This document shows, one piece after another, positions 27,616 to 36,063 of a stretch of DNA of 64,000 nt. The notes under the pieces were generated by a model. It was not told where the DNA came from and made no database searches. It saw nothing but the letters and a program-made list of their open reading frames with translations. Source of the DNA: Corynebacterium rhinophilum. Lineage in GTDB: Bacteria > Actinomycetota > Actinomycetes > Mycobacteriales > Mycobacteriaceae. The DNA lies in assembly GCF_030227225.1 (NCBI RefSeq), contig NZ_JASPHQ010000002.1, forward strand, positions 156,027 to 220,026, given 5' to 3'. Within the stretch, counting starts at the first letter, position 1; each line of letters begins with the position of its first letter. The position numbers and the translations under genes were made by a program.

Positions 27616-28215
27616 TTAAGGAGAAGACAGCTCCTCGCAACGCTCCTCGAGGGCGCTAATGGCAATGTTCAAAGACATTCCCTCGTTGAACCCACGGCGC
27701 GCCAATACGCCCACGATTCTGCGCAGCGCCTTATCCCGTTCCTTCCTATCTGCAGGAACGGATTTCACGCTGCGCGCTTTCTTTTCCGCCAAGGCTCGGG
27801 CCATAGCTTCTTCATCGGCGGCATCAATTTGCTCGAGGGCTTCGTCTCTATCCGCTTGGCTTACGCCCTTTTCCCGGAGCTCGCGGTCGAGGACGCTGCG
27901 CAATTTCCCCCTCCGCTTATGCCGCTGCCGCACCCATTCGGCGGCAAAGGCGGCATCGTTAATGAGGCCCGCATGCGCTAAGTCATCGAGGACATCTTCA
28001 ACCACCTCGGGGTCGAATTCGGCTTGTACTAGACGGTCATACAATTCCTGACGGGATCGCGAACGTTGATCCAGCAAACCCAAGGCGCGGGAGCGAACCT
28101 TGGATTTTGCCTCCTCCGCCTCCCGATCAAAAAGCCCGCCCCCGGCTTCTCCTTTTTCATAGGCGGCAAGGGCCTGGCGGAGTTGCTCTAACTTTTCAGG
28201 GGCGGGTTGATTCAT
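27616..28215 (-). CDS. recX: RecA regulator RecX
   Basis: 199 aa. The helical RecX core is recognisable: RALGLLDQRSRSRQELYDRL, then DVLDDLAHAGLINDAAFAAEWV. RecX binds RecA filaments and limits their activity. It lies 39 bp downstream of recA on the same strand and is presumably co-induced. No Shine-Dalgarno sequence is obvious before the ATG at 28215, so translation may depend on the recA transcript or on a slightly different start. Confidence 0.92.
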   Translation of the reverse strand: MNQPAPEKLEQLRQALAAYEKGEAGGGLFDREAEEAKSKVRSRALGLLDQRSRSRQELYDRLVQAEFDPEVVEDVLDDLAHAGLINDAAFAAEWVRQRHKRRGKLRSVLDRELREKGVSQADRDEALEQIDAADEEAMARALAEKKARSVKSVPADRKERDKALRRIVGVLARRGFNEGMSLNIAISALEERCEELSSP

Positions 28216-28254
28216 AGCGCGGGTTAAAAGCGATGGGATTGCAGGTGGACAGGA

Positions 28255-29391
28255 TTAGTCGTCATCGAAGTCGACGTTCGGGACCAAATCTACGGATTCA
28301 TCCGTCAATGGGTCATCGGAGCCGGGGACATCCATGGCGGTAGCTTCTTCACCATTTGCCGCCTCTTCCCCAATGCCGAGCTTCTGGAAGATCTTCTTTT
28401 CGATCTCATTGGCAAGGTCTGGGTTGTCCTTAAGGAAGGAGCGGGCCTTCTCCTTACCTTGGCCCAATTGATCGCCTTCGTAAGTAAACCAGGAGCCGGA
28501 CTTGCGGATGAAGCCGTTTTCTACGCCGAGATCAATGATGGAAGACTCCCGAGAGATACCCTCGCCGTACATGATGTCGAACTCGGCGATCTTGAATGGT
28601 GGGGAGACCTTATTCTTTACCACCTTGAGCTTTGTGCGGTTGCCAATGGCGTCTTGGCCATCCTTCAGGGTCTGGATACGGCGGATATCGCAGCGCACGG
28701 AGGAATAGAACTTCAGCGCCTTACCACCGGTGGTGGTCTCCGGGGAACCGAACATCACACCGATCTTTTCGCGCAGCTGGTTGATGAAGATTGCGGTGGT
28801 ACCGGAGTTGTATAGCGCACCGGTCATCTTGCGCAAGGCCTGGGACATAAGGCGAGCTTGCAGGCCCACGTGGCTATCGCCCATCTCGCCTTCAATTTCC
28901 GCCTTTGGGGTCAACGCCGCCACGGAGTCCACAACGATAATGTCGATGGCGCCGGAGCGCACCAGCATATCTGCTATTTCTAGGGCCTGCTCACCAGTAT
29001 CAGGCTGGGATACGAGGAGGTTATCGGTGTCGACACCTAGCAGGCGTGCATATTGGGGGTCGAGGGCGTGCTCGGCATCGATAAACGCTGCAATGCCGCC
29101 GTCTTTTTGCGCCGAGGCAATTGCGTGCAGTGCCACCGTCGTCTTACCAGAGGACTCTGGGCCATAGATTTCCACAATTCGCCCGCGGGGAAAGCCGCCA
29201 ATACCCAGTGCCACGTCGATTGCCGTGTTGCCGGAAGAAATGGCCTTGATGGGCGGGCGGTCATCATCGCCCAAGCGCATAACGGCGCCTTTGCCATAAT
29301 CCTTTTCGATCATGGCCATAGCTGCATCTAGCGCCTTCTGGCGGTCATCTCCCTTGGTTGCGGCTGAGGATGATTTCTTTTTCGTTGCCAT
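28255..29391 (-). CDS. recA: Recombinase RecA
   Basis: 378 aa. Walker [10 protein letters not shown], Walker [11 protein letters not shown], the L2/DNA-binding region [21 protein letters not shown] and the acidic C-terminal tail are all present. No intein interrupts it, unlike the M. tuberculosis gene. RecA drives homologous recombination and LexA cleavage. An SOS box lies 126 bp upstream. Confidence 0.98.
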   Translation of the reverse strand: MATKKKSSSAATKGDDRQKALDAAMAMIEKDYGKGAVMRLGDDDRPPIKAISSGNTAIDVALGIGGFPRGRIVEIYGPESSGKTTVALHAIASAQKDGGIAAFIDAEHALDPQYARLLGVDTDNLLVSQPDTGEQALEIADMLVRSGAIDIIVVDSVAALTPKAEIEGEMGDSHVGLQARLMSQALRKMTGALYNSGTTAIFINQLREKIGVMFGSPETTTGGKALKFYSSVRCDIRRIQTLKDGQDAIGNRTKLKVVKNKVSPPFKIAEFDIMYGEGISRESSIIDLGVENGFIRKSGSWFTYEGDQLGQGKEKARSFLKDNPDLANEIEKKIFQKLGIGEEAANGEEATAMDVPGSDDPLTDESVDLVPNVDFDDD

Positions 29392-29516
29392 TGTTATAAA
29401 TCCTTATCTCGTACGACACTGCGTGAACACTTAATTAGACTGCTGCAGAGCCCTAAATGGTTCCGCCCTCATTGCAATCCCACTGTAGTCGCCCACACCG
29501 ACACTCCAACTAGAGT

Positions 29517-29532
29517 ACATACATCTGTTCGA
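29517..29532 (-). promoter_or_regulatory. SOS box upstream of recA
   Basis: On the minus strand this reads TCGAACAGATGTATGT: a perfect left half and central TGT of the corynebacterial LexA consensus. It lies 126 nt before the recA ATG and 41 nt after the stop of the small upstream gene. Confidence 0.72.
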
Positions 29533-29572
29533 ATATCGAAAATGGACACGCATTTTCAGCTTTTCTCAGTCC

Positions 29573-29788
29573 CTATAAGGTTGGGTAATCTACGCCGAGA
29601 CGGCGCTCTTGGGGGACATCGAAGTCATCGCACAGCCCTATCCATACACGGCGGGGATCGACGCCACGTTCGATAAGTTCATCCGGCGTTCCATTGAGCG
29701 CAGATAAAACATGCGAATGGCTAATCCACGCCCCTTTTGATTCGCCAAATTCATCCACAACCAATTGGTGGTACTCCGTCAATCGCAT
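29573..29788 (-). CDS. DUF3046 family small protein
   Basis: 71 aa. The sequence MRLTEYHQLVVDEFG, SHVLSALNG and GVDPRRVWIGLCDDFDVP is characteristic of the actinobacterial DUF3046 family, which is nearly always encoded just upstream of recA. The function is unknown. The start at 29788 is preferred over a frame 24 nt longer because TAGGA lies upstream and homologues begin MRLTE. Confidence 0.85.
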   Translation of the reverse strand: MRLTEYHQLVVDEFGESKGAWISHSHVLSALNGTPDELIERGVDPRRVWIGLCDDFDVPQERRLGVDYPTL

Positions 29789-29851
29789 GCGCGCAATCCT
29801 ACCCACCACCATGGAAATTTTTCCAAAGCCTTTACCAGGACCCTAAAAATG

Positions 29852-29879
29852 TTGTACTTGAACAACGTTCAAATATGCA
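29852..29879 (+). promoter_or_regulatory. bioYMN promoter with embedded BioQ operator
   Basis: The 13-bp palindrome TGAACAACGTTCA (29859-29871) matches the C. glutamicum BioQ operator TGAAC-N3-GTTCA exactly. It lies between TTGTAC (29852-29857) and TATGCA (29874-29879), a plausible -35/-10 pair with a 16-nt spacer. Bound BioQ would block RNA polymerase. Confidence 0.85.
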
Positions 29880-29918
29880 TGTCTACAGCGCCTTTACCCA
29901 AGATGCTAATCTTTTCCC

Positions 29919-30482
29919 ATGCAGAAGAACTCCGTGGCAACCACCATTGCCTATGTTGCGGTATTTACCGCCCTCGTTATCGTTTTAGCCTTCGTTTCTA
30001 TCCCCGTAGGCACCGCCGGCGTCCCCATCGTCTTGCAAAACGCCGCGCTCATTTTGGCCGGACTCATCTTAGGCGGCAAACGCGGCGGCTACGTTGGGCT
30101 CCTATTCCTCTTTCTTGGTTTGGCATTGCCCGTTTTGGCAGGCGGTGGCACCACGCTCCGCGCGCTCGCCGGCCCCACCGTGGGATACATCGTCGGATAC
30201 GTGCTCTCCCCAATCGTCGCAGGCGCCATTGCTTACCGCGCCCCACGCGGAAAGGGCGGCATGACCATTGTTCTCGCTATCGCGGCCATCGCAGGCCTCC
30301 TGGTGCAGTACACCTGTGGCGCGATCGGCTTGATGCTTCGCTCCGGATTGGACGTCGGCCCGGCCATCGCGGCGCAAGGCCCGTTCGTCCTCGTTGACAC
30401 TGCAAAGCTCATCGTGGCCATCATCATCGCCGTCGGTGTTCACTCCGCATTCCCCGACCTGATGGGTAAGAAGGCCTCCTAG
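29919..30482 (+). CDS. bioY: Biotin transporter substrate-binding component BioY
   Basis: 187 aa, an integral membrane S-component with six spans. Family motifs are visible: PVGTAGVPIVLQNAALILAG and the Gly-rich LGGKRGGYVGLLFLFLGLALPV. BioY binds biotin and works with the BioM ATPase and BioN T-component. The stop overlaps the GTG start of bioM (TAGTG). The BioQ box lies 48 bp upstream. This fits corynebacteria, many of which are biotin auxotrophs, though auxotrophy cannot be judged from this window. Confidence 0.95.
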   Translation: MQKNSVATTIAYVAVFTALVIVLAFVSIPVGTAGVPIVLQNAALILAGLILGGKRGGYVGLLFLFLGLALPVLAGGGTTLRALAGPTVGYIVGYVLSPIVAGAIAYRAPRGKGGMTIVLAIAAIAGLLVQYTCGAIGLMLRSGLDVGPAIAAQGPFVLVDTAKLIVAIIIAVGVHSAFPDLMGKKAS

Positions 30483-31174
30483 TGCCCACCATCGACTTTT
30501 CCTCGGTGACAGTAGCCTTTGATGAGACGGTGGTCCTCGATGACATCAACCTCACTTTAAGCGAGCAGAGGATCGGCATCATCGGTCAAAATGGCGGCGG
30601 AAAGTCCACGCTGACCCGGCTAATCAATGGCCTGGGTGAGCCCTCCGCGGGCACCGTCACCGTCGACGGCATAAATCCCAGCGAGCAGGGCAAAAAGGTG
30701 CGCGAAAAGGTGGGTTTCGTCTTTTCTGATGCAGAAAATCAGATCGTCATGACCAACGTGCGCGATGACATCGCTTTTTCGCTGCGCCGTTTCAAGTTAT
30801 CTAAGGCCGAGCGCACTGCGCGAGTCGATGCCGCCCTAGAGCGGTTCGGGCTTCTAGACTTCGCCGAACGTTCCCCGCACACGCTATCTGGTGGACAGAA
30901 ACAATTACTCGCCTTAGCCGCCGTACTGGTCATTGACCCGGTGCTCATCATCGCCGATGAGCCAACGACGCTGCTCGACCTTCGCAATCGCGACCGCATT
31001 AAGCGCGAGTTCGCACAGCTCGACCAGCAGCTCATCGTGGTTACTCACGATCTGGAATTCCTCATGGATTTCGACCGTGTCATCTGCATCGATGACCACA
31101 AGGTTGCCGCCGATGGAGCTCCCCAGGAGGTCATCGATTTTTACCGAGACCTCATGGCACAACGGCCACTCTAG
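30482..31174 (+). CDS. bioM: Biotin ECF transporter ATPase BioM
   Basis: 230 aa. Walker A IGQNGGGKSTLTRLI, the ABC signature LSGGQKQLLALAAVL, Walker B VLIIADEPT and the switch histidine in IVVTHDLEF are present. It powers biotin uptake with BioY and BioN. The start is GTG, overlapping the bioY stop by one base. bioN follows 14 bp after its stop. Confidence 0.95.
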   Translation: MPTIDFSSVTVAFDETVVLDDINLTLSEQRIGIIGQNGGGKSTLTRLINGLGEPSAGTVTVDGINPSEQGKKVREKVGFVFSDAENQIVMTNVRDDIAFSLRRFKLSKAERTARVDAALERFGLLDFAERSPHTLSGGQKQLLALAAVLVIDPVLIIADEPTTLLDLRNRDRIKREFAQLDQQLIVVTHDLEFLMDFDRVICIDDHKVAADGAPQEVIDFYRDLMAQRPL

Positions 31175-31188
31175 AAAGTCACCAACTA

Positions 31189-31812
31189 ATGACTCGCCGC
31201 AGAACCAATATTCCGCTTTCCGTGTATGTTCCGGGCACGACGGTAATCCACCGGATGAAGCCCAGTTGGAAAATACTCATCCTGCTGGTATTTATCCTGG
31301 TTACCAGCATCTTTTTCGACTCTTTGCCGTGGGCTGGCGGCGCGGTAATTGCCGCAGCGTTGACGTATATCGTTGCCCGCATTCCCCCACATATTGCGTG
31401 GAGCCAACTCTGGCCGCCCCTGATAATCCTCATTCCTCTTGCCGGGTTCCAGTGGTGGGCGAAAGATTTTGGCTACGCCGCCGTGATGTTCCTCAACATC
31501 TTGGCCGCCATGATTCTGGCCTTCTTATTAACGCTTACCTCAACGGTCGACGCGATCATGGAGTCCCTGGAGGAATCCCTCCAGCCGCTTAAACGATTCG
31601 GCGTCCCAGTAGAAAACATCAGCTTGACGATGTCCCTGACAATCCGCCTCATCCCCCTCATGTTCGAAACGGTCTATGAGGTTCTCGATGCCCGGAAGGC
31701 GCGCGGGGCTGGGTTTTCCCCCTCGGCGTTTGTTACGCCCGTCATCATCCGCTCTATTCGGCGCGCTCGGGCCATTGGCGAGGCCCTCCAGGCCCGCGGC
31801 GTCGGAGACTAA
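31189..31812 (+). CDS. bioN: Biotin ECF transporter transmembrane component BioN
   Basis: 207 aa. Several hydrophobic spans are followed by the coupling motif DARKARGAGF and a second Ala-Arg-Gly motif in ALQARGVGD at the C-terminus, both typical of ECF T-components. It links BioM to BioY. It is the last gene of the operon, and a strong terminator follows. Confidence 0.93.
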   Translation: MTRRRTNIPLSVYVPGTTVIHRMKPSWKILILLVFILVTSIFFDSLPWAGGAVIAAALTYIVARIPPHIAWSQLWPPLIILIPLAGFQWWAKDFGYAAVMFLNILAAMILAFLLTLTSTVDAIMESLEESLQPLKRFGVPVENISLTMSLTIRLIPLMFETVYEVLDARKARGAGFSPSAFVTPVIIRSIRRARAIGEALQARGVGD

Positions 31813-31842
31813 GGCAACAAAGGCACATGCCCGACTAGCACC

Positions 31843-31898
31843 AAAAGCCTCCGCCTTCCCCACCGCTCGGAGCGGGAAAGGAAAGATCGGAGGCTTTT
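31843..31898. terminator. Bidirectional terminator between bioN and pspA
   Basis: An 11-bp perfect stem (31843-31853 with 31888-31898) begins AAAA and ends TTTT, so it works on both strands. Inside it, CCGCT-CGG-AGCGG and CCTTCCC/GGGAAAGG extend the hairpin. Confidence 0.9.
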
Positions 31899-31935
31899 GT
31901 GCAGTTTGCGTTATGACGAGCGAGGGGTGAGGGAG

Positions 31936-32793
31936 TTACTCTCCGCGTAGCTCGCGCAGGCGGGCCTGGACGGCGTCATCATTCGACGTCGGCTGAGCGG
32001 CCTGATCCGCAGCGGAACCAGAGGCCTTATTACCCTCGATGGCCTGAGTGCGGTTGCCTTCCACCGACTTCGTGGAGTTCATCTCACTACGGATCTGCTC
32101 CAAACGGGAGTGCCCAGCCATCTGGATGCCTGCTTGCTGAACCTCCGCCATACGGTTTTCTACAGAATTTTCCGCCAATTCCGCCTGCCCCAGAGCCTTG
32201 GAGTAACGGCGCTCAATCTTATCGCGCACGGCATCGAGCGAAGGCGTGTTGCCGCCGGCCGAGAGCTCGTTCATGGAGTTCAAAGACTCAGAAACCTTTT
32301 CCTGCATCTTTGCCTGTTCCAGCTGCGATAGCAGCTTCGAACGCTCATCAACCTTCTGACGCAGTGCGGCATTATTGCGTTCTACAGCGCGCTTTGCCTG
32401 CTCAGCTTGTTGCAATGCCTGGTCATGGAGCTTCTTCGTGTCCTCGACAGACTCCTCTGCGGTAACCAGCTGAGCGGCAAAGGCCTCAGCGGCGTTCTCG
32501 TACTCCACGGCCTTGCTCTCATCGCCATTAGCGCGTGCCTTATCGGCAAGTTCGAGCGCCTGGCGGGTATTGCCCTGCAGCTTTTCAACCTCGGCGAGGC
32601 GTCGGTTAAGTTGCATCTCCAGCTGGCGTTGATTGCCAATGACCGCCGCGGCTTGCTGCGATAGCTCTTGATGCTGACGTTGGGCATCTTCGATGGCCTG
32701 CTCAATTTGAATTTTCGGATCGGCATTCTCCTCGATTTTATTATCGAACAGTGCCATGAGGTACTTCCAACCCTTAACAAATGGATTCGCCAT
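31936..32793 (-). CDS. pspA: Phage-shock protein A / IM30 homologue
   Basis: 285 aa, almost entirely helical and coiled-coil (residues ~25-220). An N-terminal amphipathic stretch ([21 protein letters not shown]) is of the kind that binds stressed membranes. The ~50-residue C-terminal tail is low in hydrophobics. In mycobacteria the orthologue (Rv2744c) is the neighbour of clgR and under its control, and the same order is seen here. Confidence 0.9.
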   Translation of the reverse strand: MANPFVKGWKYLMALFDNKIEENADPKIQIEQAIEDAQRQHQELSQQAAAVIGNQRQLEMQLNRRLAEVEKLQGNTRQALELADKARANGDESKAVEYENAAEAFAAQLVTAEESVEDTKKLHDQALQQAEQAKRAVERNNAALRQKVDERSKLLSQLEQAKMQEKVSESLNSMNELSAGGNTPSLDAVRDKIERRYSKALGQAELAENSVENRMAEVQQAGIQMAGHSRLEQIRSEMNSTKSVEGNRTQAIEGNKASGSAADQAAQPTSNDDAVQARLRELRGE

Positions 32794-32926
32794 TATGCTC
32801 TAGACCTTTCTAAGGAATGTGGGAATGCGTCGCGTTGTCGTGTTTATAGTAACCCAACGCCTAGGGCTCTGCCGCCACTAATCGCAGGTATCCACCGCGG
32901 CTACTCTCTTTAGAGTCGCGCACGCG

Positions 32927-33304
32927 TTAAAGCTCAGAAGCAGCCGGCGCAGTATGCGCGAGCTCTTCATCCATCGAGGGCAGCGCCATATAACCGGCAG
33001 CCTCGATCAGGACATCCGATACAGACGCGTCGAGCGCATGGCACACGGAGGCCAATAGCTCAGAAGAAACTTCCTTGCGGCCTCGCTCGAGCTCCGACAA
33101 GTAGCCCGGTGACACGCGGGCAACGCTAGCCAATTCGCGTAGAGTAACTGACTTATCCGCGCGGAATGCACGCAGGGTCAAGCCCAATGCTTCACGCAAT
33201 AGTGGCTCGGGTGCGCGGGCAGGTTGTGGCGCCGATGGTGCCGCTGCCGCAGGTTCCGCGGCAGTCTGCGCCGAGTGGTCGAGGACTGCTGTAGAAATGT
33301 TCAT
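32927..33304 (-). CDS. clgR: Transcriptional regulator ClgR
   Basis: 125 aa. An Ala/Pro-rich N-terminal extension (~35 aa) precedes an XRE-type helix-turn-helix (TLRELASVARVSPGYLSELERGRKEV). ClgR activates clpP1P2, clpC and, in mycobacteria, psp genes. It is itself degraded by Clp protease. It lies 8 bp after the cinA-like gene in the conserved pgsA-cinA-clgR operon. Confidence 0.92.
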   Translation of the reverse strand: MNISTAVLDHSAQTAAEPAAAAPSAPQPARAPEPLLREALGLTLRAFRADKSVTLRELASVARVSPGYLSELERGRKEVSSELLASVCHALDASVSDVLIEAAGYMALPSMDEELAHTAPAASEL

Positions 33305-33312
33305 CGTAAGTT

Positions 33313-33828
33313 TTAACGCTCCTTCGATGAAATTTGTTCCCCACTGGTAGGAAAATTTTTGATGACCGCACCAAGTTGGGCGATCGCTGCTCCTACCGTG
33401 GCGTTTCTAATTTCGTTGCGTGCAGTACCCAAGTCGCGCAGGCAATAAGACTGCGCTATGCGGTCGGCAGAATAGATTCCTAAAAATACCGTGCCGGGAT
33501 CTTTTCCTTCTTGTTTGTCCGGCCCAGCAACACCGGTAAGCCCTATCCCCCAATCGGCCCCAGTTTCCGCGGTGGCGGCGCGGGCCATATCGACTGCGGT
33601 TTCGCCAGAGACGACGCCCATGCGCTCGATCTCTGAGACTGGTTTGTCCAGAAAGTGGGATTTTACCTCGGTGGCATAGGTGATAAGGCCGCCACGCAAG
33701 ACGGCAGATGCCCCAGGCACCGAAGCGATGGTAGCGCTGGCTAAGCCGGCGGTCAGTGATTCACAAAAGGCCACGGACTCGTGGCGCGCTGTCAATAAGG
33801 CAACGAGGTCAGATTCTGTGAAGGTCAT
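33313..33828 (-). CDS. CinA C-terminal-type nicotinamide-nucleotide amidase
   Basis: 171 aa, corresponding to the stand-alone C-terminal domain of CinA (PncC). Motifs CESLTAGLASATIASVPGAS, GLITYATEVK and GLTGVAGPDKQEGKDPGTVF are characteristic. By family it deamidates NMN to nicotinate mononucleotide in NAD salvage. It sits 5 bp after pgsA and 8 bp before clgR. Confidence 0.9.
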   Translation of the reverse strand: MTFTESDLVALLTARHESVAFCESLTAGLASATIASVPGASAVLRGGLITYATEVKSHFLDKPVSEIERMGVVSGETAVDMARAATAETGADWGIGLTGVAGPDKQEGKDPGTVFLGIYSADRIAQSYCLRDLGTARNEIRNATVGAAIAQLGAVIKNFPTSGEQISSKER

Positions 33829-33833
33829 TGCGT

Positions 33834-34418
33834 TTAGCTATTTTGCTTCTGGCCGTCGATGAGATACTGCACGCCGGTAACGACAGTTACCACAACGGCC
33901 ATCCACATGATGAAGGAGGTAGGAATATCCATCCACGAGGGAAGCGGCCACAAGTATAGACCCACGGCGAAGGACTGCAGGACGGTCTTCAACTTGCCGC
34001 CTTTAGAGGCCGGGACGACCTTTCCGCGGCGCAGCAGGGCCATGCGCCAGATGGTGATGCCGAATTCTCGGATCAAGATAATGACGGTGATCCAGACCGA
34101 AAGCTGATCGACGATATTAAGGCAGACCAGCGCTGTGGTCATGAGCGCTTTATCAGCAATGGGATCGGCAATCTTGCCAAAATCAGTAATCAACCCGCGG
34201 GCGCGGGCAATATCGCCATCGAGCTTATCCGTGAGCATTAATGCGGCGAAGACGCCGAAAGACCACCACTGGTGGCCGCTGATGACCAGCCATGCAAAGA
34301 CCGGAATGAAAACGATACGCAGGCAGGTAAGGACATTTGGCAGATTCCAATTAGAGACCTGCGGATTCACATCCGAGGACTGCGCTGACTGTGCTCCGGG
34401 TTGATTCACCCTATACAT
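33834..34418 (-). CDS. pgsA: CDP-diacylglycerol-glycerol-3-phosphate 3-phosphatidyltransferase-type enzyme
   Basis: 194 aa. The CDP-alcohol phosphotransferase motif is visible in DKLDGDIARARGLITDFGKIADPIADK (DG...AR...G...D...D). Several membrane spans surround it. It is expected to make phosphatidylglycerol phosphate. The start at 34418 (MYRVNQPG) is preferred; the longer GTG frame to 34451 has its ribosome-binding site too close. It is divergent from the YciI gene, and the two promoters share one AT-rich patch. Confidence 0.88.
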   Translation of the reverse strand: MYRVNQPGAQSAQSSDVNPQVSNWNLPNVLTCLRIVFIPVFAWLVISGHQWWSFGVFAALMLTDKLDGDIARARGLITDFGKIADPIADKALMTTALVCLNIVDQLSVWITVIILIREFGITIWRMALLRRGKVVPASKGGKLKTVLQSFAVGLYLWPLPSWMDIPTSFIMWMAVVVTVVTGVQYLIDGQKQNS

Positions 34419-34464
34419 ACTACCCGCTTGGGTTCTGGTCTCGCGGCACACTCCCCCGAGAATT

Positions 34465-34470
34465 TATACT
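34465..34470 (+). promoter_or_regulatory. -10 box TATACT for the YciI-like gene
   Basis: TATACT ends 7 nt before the ATG at 34478, giving a leaderless start. The 7 nt between them read GGGAGGT, which would serve as a Shine-Dalgarno site only in a longer transcript. On the other strand the same patch reads TATAAAT, a likely pgsA -10. Confidence 0.55.
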
Positions 34471-34477
34471 GGGAGGT

Positions 34478-34768
34478 ATGAAATATTTTGCAGTCAATTA
34501 TGAATACAACCCAGCCAATCCAGAGATAGCGAAGGTGCGCCCTGCCCACCGCGAGTTCACTGGGAAGTTATTTGATGAGGGCACCATCGTGGCCTCGGGA
34601 CCGTTCACGGATTCCCAGGGAGGCGCACTCATCATTGTGCGCTTTGACGCTGATGACACCCAGGTTGCCGATGTCATCCAGCTGATGAACGGTGACCCCT
34701 TCTATCAAGAAGGATGCCTCCAGGGCCGAAGCTTCCGCGAGTGGAACCCGGTCAAAGCCCGCTTTTAG
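34478..34768 (+). CDS. YciI-like (YCII-related) protein
   Basis: 96 aa, a ferredoxin-like alpha/beta fold typical of YciI proteins (MKYFAVNYEY, RPAHREFTGKL, IVASGPFTDSQGGALIIV). A conserved His and Asp (HREF; GPFTD) could form the proposed active site. The function is unknown for this subgroup. It starts at 34478, either leaderless or using GGGAGG. It converges on terC with a 4-bp gap. Confidence 0.8.
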   Translation: MKYFAVNYEYNPANPEIAKVRPAHREFTGKLFDEGTIVASGPFTDSQGGALIIVRFDADDTQVADVIQLMNGDPFYQEGCLQGRSFREWNPVKARF

Positions 34769-34772
34769 GCCC

Positions 34773-35894
34773 CTAGTTGGGTAGATCTTCTTTGGGCAGC
34801 TCCTCGGCCTTGCCCAAGTAATCCCCGCGGGTATTGCGCACGATCTTATTTCCTTCTTCATCCCAGTCGTAGCGGTTATGGGAGACAGCCACTACGCCTT
34901 GGGTCTTATCGCGCATGTTCTTAATAACCGATGCAAGAACGGTGATGACCAGAGCTCCAACGATGACCACTAGCGAGCCGATGGTGGAAATTTCCGGCAC
35001 GGATTCGATATTGTCGCCGCCATTGATAAACGGCAGGTTATTCTCATGCAATGCGTGGAAAAGCAGCTTGACGCCGATAAAGCCAAGGATGATGCCCAGG
35101 CCGTAGGGCAGGTAGACGAGGCGGTCCAGGAGGCCATCGATAAGAAAGTACATTTGGCGCAAGCCCATCAGTGCGAATGCGTTGGTGGTAAAGACCAAAA
35201 ACGCCTCCGAGGTGATGCCGTAGATTGCCGGAATGGAATCGAAGGCAAACATGACATCGATAAGCCCAATGGACACCAGCGCCACAAACAGCGGCGTGAA
35301 AGCAAATTTACCCTTCTTTGAGCCATCGTCCGCACGGTGGGTGAGCTTGTCCCCGTGGTACTGCGGGGTAACATCTACCGCCTTGCGCACGAGCTTGATG
35401 ATGGCCATATCGTTCGGGTTGGTCTCCGGCGCGTCCCGAATCTCATCGATGACCAACTTGATGGCGGTATACAGCAAGAAGATGGCGAAGAGGTAGAAGA
35501 TATCGGACCACGCCGCGATAACCGCCGCGCCCAGCAGGATGAATACCAAGCGAAAGAAAAGGGCGATGATGATGCCGATGAGCAGCACCTTTTGTTGATA
35601 TTTGCGCGGGATTTTAAAGGACCCCATGATAAGCGCGAATACGAAGAGGTTATCCACAGAGAGCGCTTGCTCGGTGACATAACCGGTAAAGAACTGGATG
35701 CCGTGCTCATGGCCCCAAACGGCCCAGACGACGCCGCCAAAAACTACGGCGACGGCAATATAGAAAAGGGTCCACAGGCCCGACTCTTTCAAGGTGGGCT
35801 CATGTGGGCTGCGCACGTGAGAATAAAAGTCGAATATAAAAAAGGCTAAAATCACCGCACCGGTGACCAGCCACACCCACAATGGAATATTCAT
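34773..35894 (-). CDS. TerC-family membrane protein, probable manganese exporter
   Basis: 373 aa, with about nine membrane spans. Acidic motifs of the TerC fold are present: EQALSVDNLFVFALIMG and DVMFAFDSIPAIYGIT, whose Asp and Glu residues bind metal in this family. A yybP-ykoY riboswitch in its leader predicts Mn(II) export. The GGAGG ribosome-binding site (35904-35908) is paired in a hairpin when the riboswitch is empty. The C-terminal ~50 residues are hydrophilic. Confidence 0.9.
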   Translation of the reverse strand: MNIPLWVWLVTGAVILAFFIFDFYSHVRSPHEPTLKESGLWTLFYIAVAVVFGGVVWAVWGHEHGIQFFTGYVTEQALSVDNLFVFALIMGSFKIPRKYQQKVLLIGIIIALFFRLVFILLGAAVIAAWSDIFYLFAIFLLYTAIKLVIDEIRDAPETNPNDMAIIKLVRKAVDVTPQYHGDKLTHRADDGSKKGKFAFTPLFVALVSIGLIDVMFAFDSIPAIYGITSEAFLVFTTNAFALMGLRQMYFLIDGLLDRLVYLPYGLGIILGFIGVKLLFHALHENNLPFINGGDNIESVPEISTIGSLVVIVGALVITVLASVIKNMRDKTQGVVAVSHNRYDWDEEGNKIVRNTRGDYLGKAEELPKEDLPN

Positions 35895-35903
35895 CGCGAG
35901 ATC

Positions 35904-35940
35904 CCTCCGGTCGAATTTACTTTAAGAAAGTGACCGGAGG
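35904..35940 (-). promoter_or_regulatory. Expression platform hiding the terC ribosome-binding site
   Basis: A perfect 9-bp stem (35932-35940 with 35904-35912, loop 19 nt) traps the GGAGG site 9 nt before the terC ATG. Its 5' arm overlaps the 3' strand of riboswitch helix P1 by 2 nt, so the two helices compete. Metal binding would stabilise P1 and free the site. Confidence 0.72.
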
Positions 35941-36045
35941 TCTCCCCCGCCCAGCGACTATTCCTTGCTGGGCCGACACGACCGGGAGCGCCAGGCTACC
36001 GTGTTGACGATCTATGCCGTATGTGGGGTACTCCCCTCCAAGACC
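35939..36045 (-). ncRNA. yybP-ykoY manganese riboswitch upstream of terC
   Basis: On the minus strand P1 pairs GGUCU (36045-36041) with AGACC (35943-35939). The conserved GGGGAGUA loop motif follows at 36036-36029 and is closed by CCCC. GUCAACAC (36008-36001) and GUGUCGGC (35979-35972) belong to the second arm. This is the pattern of yybP-ykoY elements, which bind Mn(II) and turn on efflux genes. A TAAGAT -10 box (36052-36057) places the transcript start almost exactly at P1, between the ftsK stop and the aptamer. Confidence 0.88.
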
Positions 36046-36063
36046 GTGACTATCTTACACTAC

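Noticed and set aside
28255..29391. Possible RecA intein as in M. tuberculosis
   Set aside because: recA is 378 aa and uninterrupted.
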